A stretch of 64,000 nucleotides of DNA from Crocosphaera sp. (GTDB lineage Bacteria; Cyanobacteriota; Cyanobacteriia; Cyanobacteriales; Microcystaceae), in the NCBI RefSeq assembly GCF_030064895.1, contig NZ_JASJEB010000004.1, forward strand, positions 1 through 64,000, given 5' to 3'. Below the pieces are notes generated by a model. It saw only the letters and a program-made list of their open reading frames with translations. It was not told where the DNA came from and made no database searches. Shown in pieces: positions 19,348 through 28,000 of this stretch (the stretch's first letter is position 1; every line of letters begins with the position of its first letter). Made by a program: the position numbers and the translations under genes.

Positions 19348-22300
19348 TTAACGACTTAACTCAATGGCCTTATTAGCATCTTCTCTAGCTTTTTCAGGCT
19401 CATTTAATCGACGATAAACTTCACTTCTCTCCTTATACAAATCTGCATTTTCTGGGTCAAGACTAATGGCTTTTGTATAGTCTTCTAATGCTCCTTGAGT
19501 ATCATTCATTTTTAAGAGAAGGTTCCCTCTATCTCTATAGACAAAAGCATAGAGAGTACCATCATTGTTATCCATTTCTAATTTTTGTAATATATGTGAA
19601 GAAAACATTTCAAAATCTTCGGGAAGCTCTCCAATCCATAATTTATAGGTTCCAGGAGTTGGATCATTCATCAATTCAATAGCTTTATTAAAATCTTTTA
19701 AAGCGTTTTGCACTAATTGATCTTTTTTATTAGATACTGATGCTATTATTAACATATAATTACCTCTTTCATAATAGGCACCACCATATTTAGGAGCAAT
19801 TTCAATTGCTTTATCAAGGTCTGCGATCGCTTGAGAGAGATAAAGCTTAATTATTGGCACTGCTTTCTCGAATTTTTCTTGTTCAGTCAGGTTTGTATTC
19901 GATTGCAGTTCTCGCATTTGCTGAAGTAAATTTCCGTTATGAATCTCTGCCCTTGATGAATAGGCTGAAGCATAATTTGGTTTTAATTTAATGGCTTCAT
20001 TCACATCTTCCATCGCACCTTCATAGTCTTTTAAAAAATGAATTTTCACTTTAGCACGATCATAATAGTATTGAGCTTTATCTGGTTTAATTTCGATAGC
20101 TTTGGACATATCTTTGACTGCTAATTCACCTTGACTCGCCAAGAAATAGTAATTGCCTCTCACAAAATAAAGTAAATCATTTTGAGGATCTAACTCGATA
20201 GCTTTTGTATAGTCAGCTATGGCCTTCGGATCGTTTTTTAACAGACGATACAAACCTCCACGAAGTATATAATAATCAGTATCAGTGGAGTCAAATTCAA
20301 TTAGTTTATTATAAGCATTGATAGACTGTTCATAATTTCCCAACGCATCATGAATACGTCCTTCACAAAAGTATCCTTCTATTAACCCTAATTCAAGGGA
20401 CTGATTGCAATCATTTAACGCTTTTTGATATTCCCCTATTTTCCCATAAACTAAACTTCGTTGAAAGTAAGCAATACCAGAGGACTGAATTTCTATTGCT
20501 TGAGTATAGGCATTTATGGCATCAGGATAACGTTTAAGTTTATCTAAAATACTGGCTTTTTCAAGATAAAATTTTGGTTCATCTTCAATCTGTTTAATAC
20601 CCTCATTGATAGCAACTAATGCTTCGTTTGTCTTTCCTAATTCATCGAGAACAATAGCTTTCTGATACCAAGCTTTTCCTTTTAAATACCAATTAGAAGT
20701 AAGGGGAATTACTTGCTCAAAAGCTTCAATCGCTTTTAAGTTAGTTTCATCCTTATTCTGTTGAGCATAAGCTAATCCTAAAGCATAATAAGGTTCAGCT
20801 AGATTCTCATTAAGTTGGATGGCTGTTTTAAAAGCAGAAATAGCCTCCGTTGATCTTTCGAGTCGCCATAAATTATTACCATAATTTAACCAGTCTGTTT
20901 CTGATGCGTTACTGGGAGGTTTTTCTACAACAAAAGCAGGGTGTTGTTTCAGACTTTTTGATTCATTTTCATTGAGAGGGGTTGGAACTTGATTAGAAAT
21001 ATTAAAAGAGGTAGTATTGACGTTTTTATCCTCAGCAAATTTCAATAAAGTGCTTGCAGGAACCCCATGAGCATAACCCAGTTGACGAGTTTCTGTTAAA
21101 GTAATCTGTTGTCCTTCTTCACCAGTATTAATACCAATAACATGACCATTAGTATCCAAAACCGGACCACCACTCATCCCTTTATAGGTAAGGTTACTAT
21201 AAACTAATTCATAGCCAGAAATATTGATATCTAGTTTCTGTTGATCGAATAAAACTGCTAAGCCTCTTTCTCTTTGAAAACGATAACCTGGGGTAAATTT
21301 TCTCAGTCCATTTAATTCACCAGGAAACCCTGAAACGAATACCCATTGTCGTCGAGAAATGGGAATATTATATTGACCAATAGTTGCCAGTTGATAAAGA
21401 TTTTTGCTCTTAAATTTAACAATGGCTGCGTCTATTCCTTTGGGTAAGATAATGTCTTGAGATTGGATATCATGCCGTATTCCATCAGGAGTAACTAACG
21501 TATAATTACTATTAATTTTTCCTGGTTCACAAGAGTTATGATTTTCACTTTCATTATAATCATATACAACATGACAAGCAGTCAAAACATAATAAGTATC
21601 CCCTTCTTTCCCAACAATAACCCCTGAGCCTATGACCTCTTTATCACTATCGATTCTAACTGTAATTTGTCGAGCAATATTATCAACTTTTTCCGCTATA
21701 TTTAACCCTACTTTCCACTCATTAGGAATGAAAGCTAAGTTAGGAGCAACTGCCATAAGGGTTTGAATAGGAACAGCAAAACTTAAATCTCTATAGCTTT
21801 CTATGTGTTGTTCGTAGGGTCGAGAACCATCCAAATAAGTATAAGCATCGTCAAGAATAGGATTTTGTAGTAATCCATTTACCCCAATTAATTCCCCTTT
21901 CTCATTTAATAATGCTCCCCCACTCATTCCTGATTTAACTTCAATGTCATAACCAATTTGATAGCCACCTATAAAGGGTTTAGATGCTTGTTTTTTAATA
22001 GATCCTTGAGTAAAATAAAATTGCTCCGTTTCTTCAGGAAAACCAACAGAATAAACCGTACTATTTTCCTCTAAATTAGTGTTAACCGCTAAAGTTGCAA
22101 CTTGATAACTATTAACAGATTCAAAAGTTAAAACAGCTAAATCATTACCTTCTAATGAGTTACCTTCACTAATAACTTTAGCTGTGTAAGATTCACCATC
22201 ATTAGTAATAATAGTATTATCTGCTTTACTATTAATAACATGAGCATTAGTAAGTACAGTATAAGTATTGCCTTCCTTGCCAATAATGACCCCTGAACCT

Positions 22301-22491
22301 GCACTATTATCTGTTTCAACTTTAACACTAATAGCTTGGGCTTTTTCTTGAATTGTTTCTCTATTTAAAGCTTGACTAATCAACAAATTAGAAGGATTTT
22401 GCTTTAAAGAAACTGGTAAACTTCCGTAGGCAACCGACGCAATAAAAAGACTAGCGAGAGAACTTAAAATGAAGAATCGATTCTTTTTCAT
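19348..22491 (-). CDS. Secreted tandem-trypsin-domain protein with TPR array
   Basis: I start at the ATG at 22491 because it begins a clean signal peptide (KKNRFFILSSLASLFIASVAYG); the upstream in-frame extension looks non-coding. The 1047-residue product has two trypsin-like domains in tandem. Domain 1 (about 45-250) has His84 in NAHV, Asp117 in GNDLAVL and Ser190 in GMSGGALL. Domain 2 (about 270-480) has His307 in TACHVV, Asp354 in GIDAAIV and Ser440 in GMSGGPVL. Both triads are intact. The rest is about 14 TPR-type repeats (AWYQKAIVLDELGKTNEAL and similar), presumably for binding proteins. It is downstream of two COP23 genes on the same strand and is a paralogue of the 25.0 kb gene in the mirror half of the locus. 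Expected location is periplasmic or extracellular. Confidence 0.88.
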   Translation of the reverse strand: MKKNRFFILSSLASLFIASVAYGSLPVSLKQNPSNLLISQALNRETIQEKAQAISVKVETDNSAGSGVIIGKEGNTYTVLTNAHVINSKADNTIITNDGESYTAKVISEGNSLEGNDLAVLTFESVNSYQVATLAVNTNLEENSTVYSVGFPEETEQFYFTQGSIKKQASKPFIGGYQIGYDIEVKSGMSGGALLNEKGELIGVNGLLQNPILDDAYTYLDGSRPYEQHIESYRDLSFAVPIQTLMAVAPNLAFIPNEWKVGLNIAEKVDNIARQITVRIDSDKEVIGSGVIVGKEGDTYYVLTACHVVYDYNESENHNSCEPGKINSNYTLVTPDGIRHDIQSQDIILPKGIDAAIVKFKSKNLYQLATIGQYNIPISRRQWVFVSGFPGELNGLRKFTPGYRFQRERGLAVLFDQQKLDINISGYELVYSNLTYKGMSGGPVLDTNGHVIGINTGEEGQQITLTETRQLGYAHGVPASTLLKFAEDKNVNTTSFNISNQVPTPLNENESKSLKQHPAFVVEKPPSNASETDWLNYGNNLWRLERSTEAISAFKTAIQLNENLAEPYYALGLAYAQQNKDETNLKAIEAFEQVIPLTSNWYLKGKAWYQKAIVLDELGKTNEALVAINEGIKQIEDEPKFYLEKASILDKLKRYPDAINAYTQAIEIQSSGIAYFQRSLVYGKIGEYQKALNDCNQSLELGLIEGYFCEGRIHDALGNYEQSINAYNKLIEFDSTDTDYYILRGGLYRLLKNDPKAIADYTKAIELDPQNDLLYFVRGNYYFLASQGELAVKDMSKAIEIKPDKAQYYYDRAKVKIHFLKDYEGAMEDVNEAIKLKPNYASAYSSRAEIHNGNLLQQMRELQSNTNLTEQEKFEKAVPIIKLYLSQAIADLDKAIEIAPKYGGAYYERGNYMLIIASVSNKKDQLVQNALKDFNKAIELMNDPTPGTYKLWIGELPEDFEMFSSHILQKLEMDNNDGTLYAFVYRDRGNLLLKMNDTQGALEDYTKAISLDPENADLYKERSEVYRRLNEPEKAREDANKAIELSR

Positions 22492-22743
22492 AGTTTTGAA
22501 GTAATGATATTTACAAGGATAAAAAAAGTAGTAGGTTAGTTTAAAGAATGAAACCCAACAAAATCGGATTTTAATGCACAAAATTAGTCGTGTCATTCCA
22601 CTTAATTTTAGTTGCTTGTTAGAATCGTCAACTATAAATTATATTTCTGTGCCATAGTGCGCCCTACGTAGTGAGGAACTTCCCCTCCTGTTCCCCTCCT
22701 GGAAGGGGTTAGGTGTGGGTTGACTTCTGACTTCTGACTTCAT

Positions 22744-23280
22744 TCAAGATTGTAGAAATTTTTCGATCTCAATTTCGTAATAAATCTGATAATCGTTATC
22801 GTTGGTGCTATGTCGAATAACTTTGCCACCTCGTCCCCGTAATCTATCTTTGAGGTGCGTTAATACTTGAATAGGATCATCAGAATTTCGTAAAGTTAAA
22901 AGAACAGTTATACACTTTCCTCGTATTTTTCTGGCAGTACAAATTACAGGTTGTCCATTAACTTTACTATTGGTGATGAAATTAAGACTCTCGTTATTAG
23001 CTGCCTCTTGAAAGCGACGAGAAACCGAACGACATCTTTCTAAAGGGGTAATAGTATCATTACCAACCCAATCATATTTCCAATAAATTATGGGAACTCT
23101 ATCATTAAGTTGATGAGATTTAAAGGCATAGGTAGTAGGATAGGTTTGATTATTTTCCCTTCCAGAAGCACAAGTAAAGCGTAATCTTTCCTGGGCTTTT
23201 GCTTGAGGAGTTAGATAAAAAAAACTGCTATTTATTAGTAAACAAACAACCGTGGATAACCTTATTAAGGGTAGTTTCAT
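22744..23280 (-). CDS. COP23-domain secreted protein (copy 1)
   Basis: The 178-residue protein has a signal peptide (LIRLSTVVCLLINSSFFYL, cut after AKA). A single COP23-type domain follows: RFTCASG, PTTYAF, RCRSVSRRFQEAANNESL, PVICTARKIRGKCITVLLTL, GRGGKVIRHS and YYEIEIEKFL. Four Cys positions (FTC, ERC, VIC, GKC) are shared with the two neighbouring paralogues and could form two disulfides. COP23 was first described as a circadian-oscillating peripheral membrane protein of a unicellular diazotrophic cyanobacterium; its function is not known. This is the most divergent of the three copies here and probably shares a transcript with copy 2. Confidence 0.85.
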   Translation of the reverse strand: MKLPLIRLSTVVCLLINSSFFYLTPQAKAQERLRFTCASGRENNQTYPTTYAFKSHQLNDRVPIIYWKYDWVGNDTITPLERCRSVSRRFQEAANNESLNFITNSKVNGQPVICTARKIRGKCITVLLTLRNSDDPIQVLTHLKDRLRGRGGKVIRHSTNDNDYQIYYEIEIEKFLQS

Positions 23281-23380
23281 TTTCTTCTTTGTTGTTATTA
23301 GGTAATAGGAGAAAGCCTTTATTTTTTTTCTGGGAAGATTGGATGAATTTACACCCCTTCTTCCCTTCTACCCGTCAAAG

Positions 23381-24007
23381 TTATTCAAGAGGGGTCTTAT
23401 CTTCTACAGGAGCAAGTCTAAGAAATCTATCAAAATCAATTTCATAGTATTGTTGGGATTGTCCTGTAGCACTATGTCTAATCATTCCGCCTCGGCCATT
23501 CAATTTTTCTACAACTTTTGTTGTCATTTCAATAGGGTCATCCTCGGGACGAAGTGTTATTAAAGTGGTCACACAGTCGCCTCCTCTTTCTCGCGCAGTA
23601 CAAATAACAGGTTGATTATTTTCCCAACCATTGGCGATGTATTTGATACTCCCATTATCATAAGCTTCTTGAAACCTTGAAGAAACTGCTTCACACCGTT
23701 TTTGTGGTGTCCATTCAGAATTATTATGCCAATCTTTCACCCAGCGAACCACCGCTTGTTTCCCTTTAGAAGTCCAAGCATAGGTAGTGTACTGCTCTTG
23801 TTCGCTTTGTTTATCATATCCTTGACGACAAATAAACTCTACTCTTCTATTACTGTTTTGAGCGAGTAATAAATTATTGTTGTCTCCACTCACTTCTTGG
23901 TCGATAACTGAGATATTTGATGGGACTGGGTTTGACTGAATCGCATTAGTAAAAGTCACTGTGATTGATAAACCTAACACGAAAATTGCTGACGCTTTGT
24001 ATAGCAT
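23381..24007 (-). CDS. COP23-domain secreted protein (copy 2)
   Basis: The 208-residue protein starts at 24007 with GAGGA upstream and has a signal peptide (ASAIFVLGLSITVTFTNA). The COP23 domain has VEFICRQGYDK, TTYAWTSKGKQAVVRWVK, QKRCEAVSSRFQEAYDNGSI, QPVICTARERGGDCVTTLIT, RPEDDPIEM and YYEIDFDRFLRLAPVE, with the same four Cys. It is much closer to copy 3 than to copy 1, so copies 2 and 3 look like a recent duplicated pair facing away from each other. The start is 77 bp from the TGGTGA-N8-TCACCA palindrome in the shared divergent promoter. Confidence 0.88.
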   Translation of the reverse strand: MLYKASAIFVLGLSITVTFTNAIQSNPVPSNISVIDQEVSGDNNNLLLAQNSNRRVEFICRQGYDKQSEQEQYTTYAWTSKGKQAVVRWVKDWHNNSEWTPQKRCEAVSSRFQEAYDNGSIKYIANGWENNQPVICTARERGGDCVTTLITLRPEDDPIEMTTKVVEKLNGRGGMIRHSATGQSQQYYEIDFDRFLRLAPVEDKTPLE

Positions 24008-24063
24008 GAGTTACATTCCTCACTAAGTTCTTATGTGTTTGATTAGTTTAGAGTATAGACGAC

Positions 24064-24122
24064 TTCACCACAGGGGTAATGATTGGTGAAGTTTTTTTCA
24101 CCATCTGTGCAACCCAGGTGAA
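24064..24122. promoter_or_regulatory. Divergent COP23 promoter with alternating TTCACCA/TGGTGAA sites
   Basis: Between the two divergent COP23 genes the order is TTCACCA (24064), TGGTGAA (24084), TTCACCA (24097) and AGGTGAA (24116). The central pair forms TGGTGA-N8-TCACCA at 24084-24103. Its edges are 77 bp from the left start codon (24007) and 76 bp from the right one (24179), so one regulator could control both directions. The same palindrome occurs upstream of the S1C protease at 17.3 kb. Confidence 0.6.
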
Positions 24123-24178
24123 TTGATATATATTGTTGGATAACAACATGAGATTATTGATTGTGAGGAGACAAAAAA

Positions 24179-24772
24179 ATGCAGTACAAAACTGTAATTA
24201 CTTCTGTTGCGACTGTTTTAACCGCTAATTTGGTGACCATAGTTTTACCCCTATCTGCTAGGGAAAATATTGTCAACAATAGCAGCATCAACAGAATGCT
24301 ATTAACACAAAATAGTGACCAAGGTGAGTTTGTTTGTAAAGAAGGATACGATAAACGAACCAATCAAGACCAACCTACCACTTATTTCTGGACTCCTGAA
24401 GGCAAACGGGGGGTCATTCGTTGGGTAAAAGCTTGGGGGAATAGTGAACAATGGACACCTCAAACTCGGTGCGAAACTGTCTCTAAAAAGTTCCAAGAAG
24501 CATACAAAAATGGCAGTTTACAAAAATACATTACTCATGGTGTGGAAAATAATCAACCAGTTGTGTGTACAGCCTATGAAAAAGGGGGAAAATGTGTTAC
24601 CACATTGATGACATTACGTCCTGAAGATGACCCCATTGAGATGGCTAAAAAGGTTTCTAATGGCTTAAAAGGTCGCGGTGGAGGAATCATTCACCATAGT
24701 TCTGAAGGCAAATCACAACAATACTACAAAATTAATTTTGACCGTTTTCTCAGACTAACACCTGTTGAATAA
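24179..24772 (+). CDS. COP23-domain secreted protein (copy 3)
   Basis: The 197-residue protein begins at an ATG with GAGGAG eight bases upstream. It has a signal-type N-terminus (VITSVATVLTANLVTIVLP). The COP23 domain has GEFVCKEGYDKR, TTYFWTPEGKRGVIRWVKAW, TRCETVSKKFQEAYKNGSL, QPVVCTAYEKGGKCVTTLMT, RPEDDPIEM, GRGGGIIHHS and YYKINFDRFLRLTPVE. The four shared Cys are present. It is the rightward partner of copy 2 and is followed by the larger tandem-protease/TPR gene, mirroring the leftward half of the locus. A location outside the cytoplasm is inferred from the leader. Confidence 0.88.
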   Translation: MQYKTVITSVATVLTANLVTIVLPLSARENIVNNSSINRMLLTQNSDQGEFVCKEGYDKRTNQDQPTTYFWTPEGKRGVIRWVKAWGNSEQWTPQTRCETVSKKFQEAYKNGSLQKYITHGVENNQPVVCTAYEKGGKCVTTLMTLRPEDDPIEMAKKVSNGLKGRGGGIIHHSSEGKSQQYYKINFDRFLRLTPVE

Positions 24773-24839
24773 TTTAGCAGTACCAAAATTAGTTGGAACC
24801 TTCTTGATATTCCTAAATTGTCATTCCGAGGAACGAGGA

Positions 24840-24915
24840 ATCTCTTTAATACCAATATACCAATTCCAAAAAGTAGGGGTTAACGCTTCGACTACCCTCA
24901 ACTTTAACCCCTACA
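24840..24915. repeat. MITE-family partial copy with GTAGGGGTTAA hairpin
   Basis: The arms GTAGGGGTTAA (24873-24883) and TTAACCCCTAC (24904-24914) form a hairpin, preceded by ATACCAATTCC-like sequence. The same arrangement occurs at 10092-10192, 48279-48325 and about 62355-62416. It sits between COP23 copy 3 and the large protease gene and might also act as a partial terminator between them. Confidence 0.5.
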
Positions 24916-25011
24916 AACAAAAAACCTAGGCCGATGAACTGCTCACCTTAAATAATATCTGTTCATTTTCTTCTCTCTTTTATTCAATTAACATTACTAA
25001 GCTTCAAAATA

Positions 25012-28000
25012 ATGAAAAACATCAACTTTTTAATTCTCACTTCTTTAATAACTCTTTTGACAGCACCATTTGCCTATGCTGTGTTACCAGAATTATCTGA
25101 GAACGGGATCAGAAATGTGCTAATTAGTCAAGATATAAATTCTGAAAAAATTAAACAAAAAGCTGAAGCAATTACCGTTAAAATTAAATCGGATAATAGT
25201 GCAGGTTCTGGGGTAATTATCGCTAAAGAAGGGAATACTTACACTGTCTTAACTAATGCTCATGTTATTAATAGCAAAATTCCTAATCAAATTGTTACCA
25301 TTGATGGTAAAAGTCATGAAGCAAAAGTCATTAAACAAGGTAATTCTTTGGAAGGTAATGACTTAGCTGTATTAACCTTTAATTCTTCTGATAGTTATCA
25401 AGTTGCCACTTTAGCTACTAACTCTGATATTCAAGAAAATCAACGGGTTTATTCGGTGGGTTTTACTGAAGAAACTGATGAATTTTATTTCACTCAAGGA
25501 AACATCAATTTACAAGCACCCAAACCCTTTTTAGGGGGTTATCAAATTGGTTATGATATTGATGTTAAATCAGGTATGAGTGGAGGTGCATTATTAAACG
25601 AAAAAGGGGAATTAATTGGTGTAAATGGACTACTGAAAAGACCTATTTTAAACGATGCTTATAATTATTTAGATGGTTCTAAACCTTTTGAGCAAAATAT
25701 TCCTACCTATCGAAATTTAAGTTTTGCTGTTCCTGTAGAAACTTTAATGGAAGTTGCTCCGAATTTAGCCTTAATTCCTGATGAGTGGAAAACAGGGTTA
25801 AATGTAGCAGAAAATGTGGATAATATTGCTCGACAAATTACTGTCAGAATTGATAATGAAGATCAGGTAATAGGATCAGGTGCGATCATAGGAAAAGATG
25901 GGGATACTTATTATGTATTCACTGCTTGTCATGTGGTTTCTGATTATGATTGTATGTCAGGAGAAGTCAAAGATAATTATACGTTAGTAACTCCTGATGG
26001 TGAGAAGTATCCCTTGACTAAAAATAATATAATTTTGCCTGAAAAACTGGATGCAGCCATCATTAAATTTGAGAGTGAAAAAGAGTATAAAGTGGCAACT
26101 ATTGGCAAATACAACACAAGCAGATTACAGAAACACTTAGTCTTTGTTTCTGGGTTTCCTGGTGAATTAAATGGGGTGAGAAAATTTACCGCCGGTTATC
26201 AATTACACCTAGATCAAGGGTTAGCTTCATCCTTCAGAAGTAATAGTGAAGATATCAAAAAATATGTCGATACTTCTGGTTATGAATTACGGTACACTAA
26301 CCTCAGCAGGAAAGGAATGAGTGGCGGACCAGTTTTAGATATTAATGGTCAAGTAATTGGCATTAATACAGGACAAGACGGAGAACAGAGAAGCTTAACA
26401 GAAATAGGTAAATTAGGTTATGCCTTTGGAGTTCCTGCCTCAACTTTAATCGGTTTTGCTAATCAAAAACAAATCAATTTAAACTATGTCGATGAAATGC
26501 CTGTACCCTTAAAAGAACAGCAACTCAAAATAGCCAAACAACATCCAGCCTTTATTATAGAAAAACCTCCAGAAAATAGTAATGAAAATGCTTGGTTAAC
26601 TTATGGTAATGAGTTATGGCGAATCAGACAATATAAAGAAGCTATTGCAGCCTTGAATAAAGCCATTGAACTTGATGATGATGATAATTTTGCTGAAGCT
26701 TATTATGCTTTGGGCTTAGTTTATAGAACCCAAGCAATAAATACAGGTAATGACTCCTTAGATATGAAGGCGCTCGCTGCTTTTGACCAAGCAATTTCTC
26801 TGAGTGAGGATTTCATGTTGAAAGGACAAGCTTGGTATTTGAAGAGTATTAGTCTCAGAAATTTAAGAAGAGATGAAGAAGCATTAGTTGCTATCAATCA
26901 AGCAATTAAAGGAATTTATCCTGATGATGCTACATTTTATAGACAACGGGCATTGATTTTACAGGACTTGGAGCGTTATGTAGAGGCAAAAGAAGCTTAT
27001 GACGAGTCTCTGAAAATTTCTCCCTTACCTATAACCTATTTTTCAAAATGTTTACTTCTATTATTCGATATAAAAGAACCAAAAGCAGCTTTAGATGATT
27101 GCAACAAAGCCATTGACTTAGGTTTTATTGAAGCTTACTCTTATCGTGGTATTGCTCATTTTGCTTTAGGTAAAGAACAAGCTGCTTTAGATGACCATAA
27201 TCAGGCGATCGCATTCGCCCCTAATAGCTCTCATTTATATCAAATGCGCGCTGGTATGTATTTCTTTACGGGGAAATATGAACTAGCGATCGCCGACTAT
27301 AATAAAGCGATTGAAGTATATCCACAGAATCGTGATTTAGCCAGTTTCCATTTAGCCAGTTTATATTCTGGATTGGCTTTTGTGTATCAGAGGATGGATG
27401 ATTATCAACAACAGATCGTCAACCTTACTAAAGCCCTTGAATTAGACCCCAGTGACCATCTAACGTACCAAATAAGAGGTCAAAGTCACAATTTTAATGG
27501 TCAATATAATCTAGCTATACAAGATATGACCAAAGCCATCGAACTTCAGCCAGATAATGCAGATTATTATCATCAACGGGGGGGGTTTAAATCTTCATTG
27601 GGTGATAATCAAGGGGCTTTAGAAGATTATAATCGAGCCATTGAGTTAGATCGGAATAATGCTTCAGCTTACTCGAAGAGAGCGAGCTTATATACAGATC
27701 AATTTCAGGATTATAAAAAAGCAATGGAAGATTATGATCGAGCTATTGAAATTAATCCTAAATATGGACAAGCTTATGAGTCTAGAGGATTATTGCGACA
27801 CAAGCTATTGTCTGATTTACCAGGGGCTTTAGAAGATTATAATCGAGCCATTGCCTTAATAGAAGCTCCCGATCCTATTGTTGATTCTGTCTATCTGGGA
27901 TCGCTCCCAGAAGATGTACCATCTAATTTTCCTTACCAATTAAAAACCTCTTATAACAAATATGATTCAGCTTACGGACAGAGAGGAGATGTTCGTTTGC

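Noticed and set aside
23199-23563. Rightward frames over the COP23 genes
   Set aside because: They overlap two well-supported COP23 genes on the other strand and have no recognisable domain.
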